A DNA stretch of 37,941 bases from Methanomassiliicoccaceae archaeon UBA480. GTDB taxonomy: Archaea > Thermoplasmatota > Thermoplasmata > Methanomassiliicoccales > Methanomethylophilaceae. The position numbers and the translations under genes are program-made. Numbering within the stretch: the stretch's first letter is position 1; every line of letters starts with the position of its first letter. The DNA is taken from assembly GCA_002506425.1 (NCBI GenBank), contig DAXO01000023.1, positions 1-37,941 of the forward strand, given 5' to 3'. The notes beneath the pieces are model-generated. The model was not told the origin of the DNA. It made no database searches and saw only the letters and a program-made list of their open reading frames with translations. Shown in pieces: positions 22,618 to 31,382 of this stretch.

Positions 22618-25489
22618 CACACACCTTCGAGTCTACAGTCTCGAGAGGAAGCGGTTCGAATTCCACGGTGCGTTCCTGCGAGACATAGTCGATGAAGCAC
22701 CTGACCGGCAGTCCTCTGTAGAATCCCTTTGCGGCGTGCGCATATACAGAGAGCTGGAGCTCGTACTGGTCCTGGAATCTGTCCGTCTCGTCCGTCTTAT
22801 AGTCATGCACTTCGATTCTGTCTTCGAATACAAGGAGCAGGTCGATCTGCCCCTTGAGCACTGCCTTTCCTTCGCAGACGGGCAGCGAACAGGGAACCTC
22901 GGCATAGGATCTCAGGAATCCGTCGAGATGAATACGGGATAGGACCCTGTCGCGGATGTATTTCGTCTCGGGGTATCTTCCGGTGTCCTCGACGCCCTGA
23001 TGCATAAGTTGGGCCTCGAGATGCACGGCGTTCCCGTATTCCCTGCCTTTTCCGCCTACCTCGTCCAAGTCCGTCATGCCGCCCTGTCCGTCCTCGAATG
23101 CCAGATCCATTATGCTGTGGACGCCGATGGTCGCTGTTCTTTTCCTATATCCGCTCACATCAGGACGATCTATAGTCTGATCGTTCGAATCGGATGAAGA
23201 CATGTATGCATCATCGACGACTGCATAGTCGTCTCCGGACAGGCCCTTCATGAATTCTGACGGCTTCTCGCCGCAGATCGCGGTGACGTACTGCTTGGCG
23301 CGGGACATGGCGACGAACATGAGGCGGCGCTCCTCGTCATAGTCTCTATCCGATACGGCGGATGCCATCTGGGTGCGCCAGGATTTGCATATCTTCGAGT
23401 AGCCTTCGAAATGTCCGACTGTCTTCTTGCAACGGATGCCGAGGATATCATCGAAAACGAAGATGCTCTTGTCGCCGGCAGTGGAGGGCATGGTCCTGTA
23501 ATCCATGTAGGGGATGATCACAATCGGGAACTCCAGGCCCTTTGATTTGTGCATCGTCATGATGCTTACCGGATCCGATGACAGATCGCACTCCACAGGA
23601 TACGTCGTACCTGCCATCATGTCGTCGAGCAGCATATCGATGAGATCGGAGATCGTGAGAAGCGAGCCGCGATGCGCTCCTGAAAGCACGTTGATTATGG
23701 TCTGGCTGATATCGTTGGATATCCCGTACCAGGAGAATATGTTGGTGACCAGCTCCGTTATCCTCCTTCTCTTGCTGTACAGCTCCCCTCTCTGCACTAC
23801 GATCTCTGGGGGCACCCGAGAGTTGTCCGACAGCGCCGCCTCGCAATCGGCCATGCAGTAGCCGAGGTCGACCATCAACGGGATGAATCCCCAGGGGTCG
23901 CGCGAATTGTTGATGTATCTGAGCCATGCGAGCACCAGCTTCGCTTCTCTGGTGTTCATGATCTGCATATCGCCCTGGAGGAATCCCGGGATGTCCTCCT
24001 TCTCCAGTGTATCGAGAACGGTGCGGCAGTCCCTGGTGTTGCGGCAGAGCACGGCGATGTCTCCGAACTCCACCGGCCTGGGGCCGTTTTCATCCATGAC
24101 GCGGTATCTTCCAGAGCAGACGTAGTCGCGGATGCATCTGGCGACCATCTCCGCCTCATCGTTCCGGGATTCGGCTTTGACGTATCTGATGGCCGTATCC
24201 GATGGTACGATGTCGCTTCTTCCCGCTTCGAGGTATGTGATGTTCTTCTCTATGGCTGAGAAATCGTACGACTCGGTACCGGTTGCTTTCAGCTTGAGGC
24301 ATCTGAACGACTCGTCGACTATCGTCTGCGACGATCTGTAGTTGATTTCCAGAGGGAGGTGGAGAGAGGAAGGTATCCTGAAGCAGATGCGCTCGGTATC
24401 ATCGTTGAGCTTCGCCGCGAGATCCGAGACCCTCCTGTCGAAATCCACGATGTTGTCTATCGAAACGTATCTGAATCCGTATATCCCCTGCTTCCAGTCT
24501 CCGACCACGCAGAGGTTGGGTTCCTTCATGATGAGAAGGGCCAGCATCAGCTGGCTGGAGTTGGTGTCTTGGAACTCGTCTATCATGAGATATCTGTACG
24601 AGTTCATGGCGCGTACGGAGCTGTTCATATAGAGTATCGAAAACGCCAGCATGGCGTTGATTCCGAATGTCAGGCGGTCCTCGGATATCGATCTCCTGAT
24701 GTAATGCCAGTATACGTCGTGTATCAGACGGAAGAGGTCGGAGCGATCCTCCTTCGCAGCGGAGATCAACAGCTCCCGTGGAAGCTCGTCCGCATCGATC
24801 CCGCGCATCGGATCGAATTCCTCAGAATCCATGCCGCTGTACTTCTTAGCGGCTTTGGACGGCTTCCCTTCGGAGATGTTCAATTGGTCGAGCAGGTTCA
24901 GGACCAGGTCTGGATGTCCGTTCAACACGGTTCCGTCTTCGTCTCCGAACCATCCGTTCCCTTTCAGGGGATATACTCCGCGGGACATCAGGCGGTTTAT
25001 GAGTTTGTAAAGGTCCAATGCGTTCTGCTCGCAAATGACGGACCAGTCTCCGTAGTCCTCTCCGCGAGAATGCATGAATTCATCGAGGAAGGCGAAGAAG
25101 AACTTCCTGTTGAGGGTCTCGTTCTCCACCAGCTTGACGGAGTGGGTGAGCTTCTCGTCTATTCCGAAGAGCCTTCCGGCATCCTCGGGGGAGTCCATGA
25201 CTACGGATAGGCAGAATGCGTCGAAGGTCTTGACCTGGACCAGCTTGGCGTTCTTCTCGAGATCGGATCCGGCCATCCTGGTCTTAATCCTCTCCTCCAT
25301 CTCGGTCGCCGCATTCCGCGTGAACGTCAGCAGGAGGACGTCTCTCGGCGTTACGCCTTCTTTGGACACCAGATTGAGGTACCTTCTGACGATCGTGTGA
25401 GTCTTGCCCGTGCCAGGACCCGCGTCCACGACTATCATGCCCTCCAGCGTGTCGGCTATTTTCTGCTGAGAGGTGTTGAGCTCACTCAT
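22553..25489 (-). CDS. addA: AddA-like UvrD-family helicase with C-terminal nuclease domain
   Basis: A 978-residue superfamily 1A helicase-nuclease. Walker A AGPGTGKT at 23-30, Walker B/DEFQDT at 304-309, later motifs KQGIYGFR, TMHKSKGLEFP and FVAMSRAK. The C-terminus has a PD-(D/E)XK core: QID with Asp883, DYKT with Asp896 and Lys898, and QLSVYAHA. This is the AddA/RecB plan for unwinding and cutting DNA ends, typical of bacteria and uncommon in archaea, which use HerA-NurA with Mre11-Rad50. It overlaps the AddB-like gene by 8 bases; GGAGG 9 bases upstream favours ATG 25489 over 25498. The gene symbol is by analogy. Confidence 0.88.
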   Translation of the reverse strand: MSELNTSQQKIADTLEGMIVVDAGPGTGKTHTIVRRYLNLVSKEGVTPRDVLLLTFTRNAATEMEERIKTRMAGSDLEKNAKLVQVKTFDAFCLSVVMDSPEDAGRLFGIDEKLTHSVKLVENETLNRKFFFAFLDEFMHSRGEDYGDWSVICEQNALDLYKLINRLMSRGVYPLKGNGWFGDEDGTVLNGHPDLVLNLLDQLNISEGKPSKAAKKYSGMDSEEFDPMRGIDADELPRELLISAAKEDRSDLFRLIHDVYWHYIRRSISEDRLTFGINAMLAFSILYMNSSVRAMNSYRYLMIDEFQDTNSSQLMLALLIMKEPNLCVVGDWKQGIYGFRYVSIDNIVDFDRRVSDLAAKLNDDTERICFRIPSSLHLPLEINYRSSQTIVDESFRCLKLKATGTESYDFSAIEKNITYLEAGRSDIVPSDTAIRYVKAESRNDEAEMVARCIRDYVCSGRYRVMDENGPRPVEFGDIAVLCRNTRDCRTVLDTLEKEDIPGFLQGDMQIMNTREAKLVLAWLRYINNSRDPWGFIPLMVDLGYCMADCEAALSDNSRVPPEIVVQRGELYSKRRRITELVTNIFSWYGISNDISQTIINVLSGAHRGSLLTISDLIDMLLDDMMAGTTYPVECDLSSDPVSIMTMHKSKGLEFPIVIIPYMDYRTMPSTAGDKSIFVFDDILGIRCKKTVGHFEGYSKICKSWRTQMASAVSDRDYDEERRLMFVAMSRAKQYVTAICGEKPSEFMKGLSGDDYAVVDDAYMSSSDSNDQTIDRPDVSGYRKRTATIGVHSIMDLAFEDGQGGMTDLDEVGGKGREYGNAVHLEAQLMHQGVEDTGRYPETKYIRDRVLSRIHLDGFLRSYAEVPCSLPVCEGKAVLKGQIDLLLVFEDRIEVHDYKTDETDRFQDQYELQLSVYAHAAKGFYRGLPVRCFIDYVSQERTVEFEPLPLETVDSKVCDAIEKTARCIQRTPNILLDAG

Positions 25490-28160
25490 CGGAAGCATCC
25501 TCCATGGTCATCCTCTTCTTGGTGCATGCGGTATAGAATTCGCATTTCATGCAGTCCTTGGAAGGGACCGGAGTCGGTGGGAATCCGGCTGTGATCCCCT
25601 CGAGCATGGAGGCGTGCATGGCGTCAAGCTCCGTCAGGAACCTCTTGAGATAGGCAAGCGGGATGTTTATCACAGATCCTTCGGCAATGGTCTCCGAACC
25701 CGCGAAATCCGAGAGTTTCTTCATCACGCTTCCCATGTTCTTGGAGTTCGTTTTCCCAGTCTTCATCCCCACATAAGCTAGAGCCTCTTCTATCGTCTCC
25801 GCGGATGTCCAATTCGAAGGATCCGATGGCGCTTCCTCCATGATGTATCTGTGGAGCCTCTCGGGTTCGATCTTCAGACTGGCTGTTATCTTAGAAGCAA
25901 CGATTGCGGCTCCTTCAGGACTCCTCAGCAGCTCCAGTGCATCCTTCTCGGTGAGCTTCACGGTACGTACGTTCTCCGATATATCGAAGTCATCGGAGAG
26001 TGATGCGACATCGTTGCCCACCGCGTAGAACTGGTTGAAAGCAGGCTTTCCGCCGTCCGATTCCAATGCAAGGGCCAGGTACATGAGCGGTTGGAATTCA
26101 GGATACTGCGGGGTGTTGCCCAAGGACATGCCTTTCCTTATCTCTTCAGCATCCTTCGCTCTCCCTGTCTTGTAGTCGGTGATGACACCGTTCCAATAGA
26201 GATCGTAGATTCCATGCATCGCATGCGACGAAGACCTGTGGTCGCTCTCGCATATCGTGCTCGTCATATCAAGTCCGAGCTCCTCCATGAATCCGTTGGG
26301 CTGCTTCTTGCTGGAGTTCCTGGAGTCGAGAGGGGCCCCTCCGATTTCCAGCCCATCGATGTACCTCATGATGTTGATCATGGCTAGACGCATCCTGTCC
26401 CTGTCCAGATCGGTCATGAGCGGGGTCGATAGGCCGGCATATCTCTCGGCAACCATATCGACGAATTCGTCCACACCTTTCTCCTTCACGATGTCGGGAT
26501 GCGTGATATACAGCTCTGCGAATTCATGTATCAAGGTACCGAAGAGGGTATATGTCTGGTCGGAACCCGGTAGAAGGCTGTAGAACATGAAGCCGAGTGG
26601 GCAGGAGACATAGCTATCGAAAGACGATTTGGAGAACGGTCTGGAGAGCACATCGGTCTCCTCCACCGGGATGCATCCCACTGTCCTGTCGACAGGTTCG
26701 GAGGGCTTCGCCCATCTCCCGGTCACGGTCTCTTCGCAGATGTCGGAGAAGCTCCTGCAGGGCATCTCCAGGGCGATATCGAAAGTGAGGGATGGCCTGG
26801 CAGGCTCTCCGTTCTTATTGATGTTGGCGATGTAGAAGCGCTTGTCGCCCTGTTGAAGCAAAGCCGAAAGACGCATGGCGTTGTTCTCCGATTCCTGTTC
26901 GGGATCGAGATAGCGTTTTCCGACAACGGGTATGTTCCAATTCTGTTCCATGCCGATGTATATGACGACCGGTCTGTCGACGAAGACGGAGTTTCTGCAG
27001 TCGGCCAGAAGAACTCCGTGAAGCTCGTCCTCAGGGATCTGCTCGTTGTGCTTCAGCTCCTTGACGTTCTCGATGGCGAACCGTATCTCTGAGATGCGGT
27101 CGGGAGTGACGGTCTCGTCGAGGACTCCGAGCTCGTCCAGAATCATCGTTACCTGGGGACGAGCCTGGTTGTTGCAGATCGCATCCTTGACCTCGCGGAA
27201 AGTCATCCCATCTTCGGATATGCGGCGCATGACCTCCCTGAGTTCGAATGCGTGTTCGCGCATCCCTTCCTTGTCCTGTCTGCACAGGAGGTATTCCTCG
27301 CGCCGGGGTTTGAAGAATCCGTTGTAGTTGGAGAACAATTCCTTCACGCTCTTCACGCGGAGTGTATGGTAGCTCTGCGCCAATGTGACGAAGCTGAGGA
27401 AGTCCCTGATCTGAGCCAGGTCCGATACGCCGAGGCTGTTCACGAATGGAAGCTTGCGGCGATAGAGCGCTGCGCGGACGGAATCCGCGATGGTTCCCGA
27501 AGCATCGAGAACGATTGCGAAAGAGGTCGGATCGTTCTCATCGATGAGATCAACAGCGTTATCGGCGAGCTGGCGGTCGTTTCCCACCTCATACACCCGA
27601 TCAATACGGTATTCATCATCTGTGAAAATCTCGATGTTCTCGTACTCGAAAGGAATGCAGTGCTTGTCGAGATCGTCGAACAGGTCGACGCCGATAACGG
27701 CCACGCCCCCCGATCTCTCGAAGAACCATGATACGCGAGGATCGTCGGGATCGAATTCGGACATAGCCTTCTCGAGCGTCGGCAGCGCCCTGTAGGAGTC
27801 GTATATCTTCTTGGCGCTGTTTGATGTCAGGTTGCTGCGAACCTCCGCGGTATGGGTGCGAATCTCCCTGATGTTTAGTATCTCGCTGTATACCTGGCGG
27901 AATCCGAGCCCCGTCTCTTCCGAGACTGCAGATATTATCTGAAGATCGCTCAAATATCCTTTTCCGAGGATGAGCGGACCTAGCTGTCTGACGATGTGGC
28001 GCGGCGTTATCGCAAGTTCGCCGATGCGAGCCGTATCGATGCGAGAATTGAGGGCCGTTTCCAGGGCTACGTCGTTCGTTATCACGAGTCCGAATCCCTT
28101 GACCTCTTCGTAGAGCTCGTCGATGCTCTTCGATCTTCTGAAAAACGCATCTTCCGACAT
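25482..28160 (-). CDS. addB: AddB-like PD-(D/E)XK nuclease with iron-sulfur cysteines
   Basis: An 892-residue partner of AddA. The N-terminal two thirds look like an inactive helicase scaffold with no Walker A motif. The nuclease domain has YDLYWNGVITDYKTG (Asp662, Lys664). Four cysteines, Cys520 (SCPLGFMFY) and Cys870, Cys873, Cys879 (CMKCEFYTAC), match the 4Fe-4S staple of AddB-type nucleases. It is shorter than bacterial AddB (about 1150). ATG 28160 is preferred; a TATA-like TTAAAGTA on the minus strand lies about 30 bases upstream. It is first in an operon with addA and probably the P-type ATPase. Confidence 0.85.
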   Translation of the reverse strand: MSEDAFFRRSKSIDELYEEVKGFGLVITNDVALETALNSRIDTARIGELAITPRHIVRQLGPLILGKGYLSDLQIISAVSEETGLGFRQVYSEILNIREIRTHTAEVRSNLTSNSAKKIYDSYRALPTLEKAMSEFDPDDPRVSWFFERSGGVAVIGVDLFDDLDKHCIPFEYENIEIFTDDEYRIDRVYEVGNDRQLADNAVDLIDENDPTSFAIVLDASGTIADSVRAALYRRKLPFVNSLGVSDLAQIRDFLSFVTLAQSYHTLRVKSVKELFSNYNGFFKPRREEYLLCRQDKEGMREHAFELREVMRRISEDGMTFREVKDAICNNQARPQVTMILDELGVLDETVTPDRISEIRFAIENVKELKHNEQIPEDELHGVLLADCRNSVFVDRPVVIYIGMEQNWNIPVVGKRYLDPEQESENNAMRLSALLQQGDKRFYIANINKNGEPARPSLTFDIALEMPCRSFSDICEETVTGRWAKPSEPVDRTVGCIPVEETDVLSRPFSKSSFDSYVSCPLGFMFYSLLPGSDQTYTLFGTLIHEFAELYITHPDIVKEKGVDEFVDMVAERYAGLSTPLMTDLDRDRMRLAMINIMRYIDGLEIGGAPLDSRNSSKKQPNGFMEELGLDMTSTICESDHRSSSHAMHGIYDLYWNGVITDYKTGRAKDAEEIRKGMSLGNTPQYPEFQPLMYLALALESDGGKPAFNQFYAVGNDVASLSDDFDISENVRTVKLTEKDALELLRSPEGAAIVASKITASLKIEPERLHRYIMEEAPSDPSNWTSAETIEEALAYVGMKTGKTNSKNMGSVMKKLSDFAGSETIAEGSVINIPLAYLKRFLTELDAMHASMLEGITAGFPPTPVPSKDCMKCEFYTACTKKRMTMEDASDE

Positions 28161-28257
28161 CGCGGTCCCATCGTTCCCGGAGTACTTTAACTGCTGGATG
28201 TTATGCCTGTAATCTTTGTTCGGAACAACCAACTATCCGGAGTTCCATCACCTGGCC
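28161..28257. promoter_or_regulatory. Divergent promoter region, addB and dead exonuclease
   Basis: The TACTTTAA stretch at about 28183-28190 can serve as a TATA element in both directions, for addB at 28160 (start near the ATG) and for the plus-strand gene (start near 28214). No clear ribosome-binding sites are seen. The shared element may tie expression of the two genes. Confidence 0.35.
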
Positions 28258-28908
28258 ATGGAAGATGTGTACGTCGTTCAGGTGGCCCCTACCGGGCCGA
28301 GAGGATGCCCTGACGATGCAGTAGCGGAGATCGCCATTTGCAGGGTTCTGCAGGACGGTTCCGATTTTGATACTGTCTACAGCGACGGAGTCGCGCTCGA
28401 TCCGATGGATCTGGGGAAGGCTCCGCTGGATTACATGTCATCCGAATTCGGCATAGAGCCCGAGGATCTGTATGCGGGATCCGAACTCCGGAGGGTCGTA
28501 TCGGATTTCCAGAGGGTCGTCTTCGGGAAACAGTGCACATCCTACAATGTAGCGAATTCCTTCGGGAAGCATCTGAGCTTCGAGCCTTGGGATGCGGCAA
28601 GAAATCTGACCCTTCTCCCTTCGATCTCCTGCAGGCTCCCTTCGGAATTCAAAGGGCCGGCCGAGAACGAGCCTGCGCTCATCCGCCGTGCGTACGATTC
28701 GCTTTGTCCAGGGGATCCCGCGGGAATCGACGGAGGGCGTCACGCGATCCATCTCGCACAGATGGCTGCGGAGATTCTCTGCCTTCTCCGTCGTAACGGC
28801 ATGGCACGAGGATCGGAACCTCAGATTCCTGATCGCCGATCCCATAAACAGGTCAGCCAAGGCGCCGATGTAAGCGAGCGCGTATATCACGAAGAGCGGA
28901 ACGGCTAG
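28258..28908 (+). CDS. Catalytically inactive DEDDh exonuclease-like protein
   Basis: Residues 1 to about 178 align with the DEDDh protein at 19348-20007: DVYVVQVAPTG against EIYVLDTETTG, SYNVANSFGKH against SYNIAYDFGKF, GDPAGIDGG against GDPAGIEGV. Every catalytic residue is changed: Asp34 to Gln8, Glu36 to Ala10, Asp128 to Ser101, His195 to Arg161, Asp200 to Leu166. The fold seems kept and the frame is open, so this may be a binding or regulatory protein rather than debris. It is divergent from addB. After residue 180 the frame continues in a poor tail, antisense to the zinc-ribbon gene, ending in TAG. A TTG at 28216 is an alternative start. Confidence 0.65.
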   Translation: MEDVYVVQVAPTGPRGCPDDAVAEIAICRVLQDGSDFDTVYSDGVALDPMDLGKAPLDYMSSEFGIEPEDLYAGSELRRVVSDFQRVVFGKQCTSYNVANSFGKHLSFEPWDAARNLTLLPSISCRLPSEFKGPAENEPALIRRAYDSLCPGDPAGIDGGRHAIHLAQMAAEILCLLRRNGMARGSEPQIPDRRSHKQVSQGADVSERVYHEERNG

Positions 28909-29211
28909 GATCCATGAGATCAGCGGCACTATGACAGTGAGCACCAGGGCAGGAAGGAACACTGCAAGCCCGAACAGCAGGAAGAGGGCTCCGCGCCTCT
29001 CGCCCATATAGATCTGCCCGATGCCGAGCAAACCGAAAAGGCCGAGAACGGCATCGAGGATGAGCGCCACCTTCGGGTTGCGAACACTCATGTGAGGCTG
29101 CTCGGGCTGGACGGGTTCCGGTTGCACAGGGATCTTCTTGTAGCATTTAGGACAGGTGATGCTGTTGCTCGGCACGAGCTCTCCGCAGTATGGGCAGCGT
29201 CTTTCTGCCAA
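28438..29211 (-). CDS. Zinc-ribbon membrane protein (over-long frame)
   Basis: A zinc ribbon (CPYCG and CPKCY, residues 5-25) and a Pro/Gln linker precede membrane helices at about 42-60, 66-88 and 92-112, ending near GALADLFMGSAIRNL (about residue 130). The remaining 125 residues are Arg-rich and antisense to the dead exonuclease, so the natural end is probably near 28810. The frame as read stops in TGA at 28438. A GGGAGGG site followed 8 bases later by TTG at 29211 gives the best start (first residues then AERRCPYCG); an ATG at 29256 would add a poor extension. Function unknown; similar in plan to the protein at 11896. Confidence 0.6.
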   Translation of the reverse strand: MAERRCPYCGELVPSNSITCPKCYKKIPVQPEPVQPEQPHMSVRNPKVALILDAVLGLFGLLGIGQIYMGERRGALFLLFGLAVFLPALVLTVIVPLISWILAVPLFVIYALAYIGALADLFMGSAIRNLRFRSSCHAVTTEKAENLRSHLCEMDRVTPSVDSRGIPWTKRIVRTADERRLVLGRPFEFRREPAGDRREKGQISCRIPRLEAQMLPEGIRYIVGCALFPEDDPLEIRYDPPEFGSRIQILGLYAEFG

Positions 29212-29644
29212 ATCGGTCCCTCCCGAGAACGAATGCGGTGCACTGGGCGGATGCAACGAGCTTCCCCTCCTCCGAGTATGCTCTTACGTCGTAGGTCTCC
29301 AGGGACCTGGACCTGTTGATCGGAACGCAGACCGCTCTGATCACTCCTTTCGCCGGACGGTAGTAGGTGGTCACGGAGGACTGTCCGGTGCAGCGGCGAC
29401 CGATGTTGCATGCTATCGCGAATGTATGATCCATGAGCGAATACACTGCGCCGCCGTGGCCGCGACCCATGCTGTTCATGAGCTCCGGAGCGACCTCCAT
29501 GGAGCATTCAACGCGGTTCGCGGATATCGAGACTATCTCCAATCCGAGAAAGCGGGCGAATGGCGCCTCGTACATCTGCATGACGTCGTCTATGTGCGGG
29601 CGCATCTCCGCATCCATCCTCGATAGGATCTCGTCCCTTTCCAT
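29147..29644 (-). CDS. PaaI-type hotdog-fold thioesterase
   Basis: A 165-residue acyl-CoA thioesterase of the PaaI family. RGHGGAVYSLMDHTFAIACN is the signature around the helix that holds the catalytic Asp (D in LMDH). SSVTTYYRPAKG and a C-terminal strand complete the hotdog fold. It hydrolyses acyl- or aryl-CoA esters; the substrate is unknown. The last 20 or so residues look like an extension that overlaps the start of the zinc-ribbon gene by 65 bases. GATATATC at 29666-29673 is centred about 26 bases before the ATG, which suggests a leaderless message. Confidence 0.88.
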   Translation of the reverse strand: MERDEILSRMDAEMRPHIDDVMQMYEAPFARFLGLEIVSISANRVECSMEVAPELMNSMGRGHGGAVYSLMDHTFAIACNIGRRCTGQSSVTTYYRPAKGVIRAVCVPINRSRSLETYDVRAYSEEGKLVASAQCTAFVLGRDRFGRKTLPILRRARAEQQHHLS

Positions 29645-29727
29645 GCACCTGCATCGGATCAGGCTGATATATCCGTTGTCGGAGGGCTTTCGGAGTTGTC
29701 TAATACGAGCTTACCTTCAACCCCTCC
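29645..29727. promoter_or_regulatory. Divergent promoters, PaaI and xseA
   Basis: Minus strand: GATATATC at 29666-29673, start expected at 29644, the A of the PaaI ATG. Plus strand: CTAATA at 29700-29705, start expected near 29728, the xseA ATG. Both messages are probably leaderless. Confidence 0.45.
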
Positions 29728-31131
29728 ATGCAGGAGCCGCTGACCGTCACCCAGCTGAATACAAGGGTCAAGGGAATGCTCCAATCATCGCCCGGTCTTT
29801 CAGATATATGGGTGTCCGGGGAGATCTCCAACCTGACCCGGGCAAGCTCGGGCCATTACTATTTCACGCTCAAGGATTCCGGAAGCGAGATACGCTGCGC
29901 AATGTTCGCCCGCTCCCGCTCACGCATAGGGTTCGAGCCTCTGAACAATATGAAGGTCTCGGTATTCGGAGGCCTGGACATCTATGTTCAGCGTGGCGCC
30001 TATCAATTCATAGTCGAATCGATGCGTCAATCCGGTGTGGGTGATCTCTACCGCCAGTACGAGGAGCTCAAGAGGAAGCTTCAGGAGGAGGGGCTCTTCG
30101 ATTATTCTCGGAAGAAGCCGATCCCCCGCTATCCGCGCAGGATAGGGGTGGTGACCTCGGATACGGGCGCCGTGATACACGATATTATAACAACGTCGGC
30201 CTCCAGATTCCCTGCGGATATAATCCTGGCTCCCGCCCAGGTCCAGGGCGTCGGAGCGGCTGCGACCATCGTCAAAGGGATAAAGTTGCTGGAACGGACG
30301 GGGGTGGATGTAATCATCGTCGGAAGGGGAGGCGGCTCCATCGAGGACCTTTGGCCATTCAACGAGGAATCGGTCGCTCGCGCCATAGCAGAATGCCCGA
30401 TTCCGATCGTTTCCGCTGTCGGACATGAGACAGATTTTACTATCGCGGATTTCGTAGCGGATCTGAGGGCTCCCACGCCTACAGGCGCCGCGGCACTGAT
30501 TCTCAGAGACAAAACAGAAGTGCGCGCCCAGATAGACCGCGATATGCTGAATGCGGACAAGGCTCTGCAGTCCATTCTCGAACGCATGAGAGCGAAATTC
30601 GACAGCCTCGATGCCAGGCTCTCGCCGCGTTCGGCGATTAGGGAGCTGGATCTGCTCTCGATGAATCTCGATTCGCTATGGGCGGAAGCGGACAAGGCCC
30701 TGACGGATACCCTGTTCGATATGAGAAGCCGCTTCCTGATCGCTGATGCTCGTCTTTCGCTTCCTTCAGCACTTAGGGATATCGCATCGCGCCGTTCTGC
30801 GTTGGATTCCATGTACGGAAGGATTGCCCCCAATGCGGCGCTTCGTAGAATCGATGAAAAGAGAGCGGAGCTGGGGTCTGTCTGGCAGGATGTTGCTTCG
30901 ACGATGACGTTCAGAATGTCCTCGGAATCCGGTGCGCTTGATGCAATTTCGGCACGTCTCGAGGCATTGGATCCGCTGGCGGTCCTGGACAGAGGATATG
31001 GTCTGGTCGTTGGAAGCGATGGGCATGCGGTGTCATCGGCCGCATCGCTATCGACCGGGGAAAGGATTGAGATCAGATTCAAGGACGGATCCGCGAAGGC
31101 ATCCGTCGAAAGCATAGAGGAGAAGATATGA
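29728..31131 (+). CDS. xseA: Exonuclease VII large subunit
   Basis: A 467-residue XseA of bacterial type. An N-terminal OB domain (about 1-100; VSGEISNLTRASSGHYYFTLKD is typical) binds single-stranded DNA. The catalytic domain has RRIGVVTSDTGAVIHDI, VGRGGGSIEDLWPFN and AVGHETDFTIADFVADLRAPTPTGAA, all family hallmarks. A long coiled coil (about 265-415) binds XseB copies. The C-terminal LDRGYGLV strand closes the domain. The enzyme degrades single-stranded DNA from both ends without metal. It overlaps xseB through ATGA. Confidence 0.95.
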   Translation: MQEPLTVTQLNTRVKGMLQSSPGLSDIWVSGEISNLTRASSGHYYFTLKDSGSEIRCAMFARSRSRIGFEPLNNMKVSVFGGLDIYVQRGAYQFIVESMRQSGVGDLYRQYEELKRKLQEEGLFDYSRKKPIPRYPRRIGVVTSDTGAVIHDIITTSASRFPADIILAPAQVQGVGAAATIVKGIKLLERTGVDVIIVGRGGGSIEDLWPFNEESVARAIAECPIPIVSAVGHETDFTIADFVADLRAPTPTGAAALILRDKTEVRAQIDRDMLNADKALQSILERMRAKFDSLDARLSPRSAIRELDLLSMNLDSLWAEADKALTDTLFDMRSRFLIADARLSLPSALRDIASRRSALDSMYGRIAPNAALRRIDEKRAELGSVWQDVASTMTFRMSSESGALDAISARLEALDPLAVLDRGYGLVVGSDGHAVSSAASLSTGERIEIRFKDGSAKASVESIEEKI

Positions 31132-31382
31132 TGGCAGACATGGAGAAATACAGAGAAGAGGTATCGGAGATGAGCTTCGAGACTAGCATGTCGGAGCTGG
31201 AGAAGCTGGTTCAGGAGCTCGAACAGGGCGGAACCGATCTGGATCGCAGTCTCGAGATCTATGAGTGTGCAGTTGTCCTGAGGGATCATTGCAAAGCCAT
31301 TCTGGACGACGGGCAGCGGCGGATCCAGAAGATAATCGAGACCGCGGACGGCGTCAGGACAGAGGATTTCCAGGCAGACTGA
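31128..31382 (+). CDS. xseB: Exonuclease VII small subunit
   Basis: An 84-residue XseB: SFETSMSELEKLVQELEQGGTDLDRSLEIYE is the conserved helical core that packs on the XseA coiled coil in several copies. It is required for a soluble active enzyme. GAGGAG at 31117-31122 precedes the ATG ATG; the start overlaps the xseA TGA. The 3' end overlaps the convergent DUF4435 gene by 29 bases. Confidence 0.94.
   Translation: MMADMEKYREEVSEMSFETSMSELEKLVQELEQGGTDLDRSLEIYECAVVLRDHCKAILDDGQRRIQKIIETADGVRTEDFQAD

Noticed and set aside
27252..27731. Long plus-strand frames antisense to addB and addA
   Set aside because: They follow the codon bias of the minus-strand genes and show no conserved domain.
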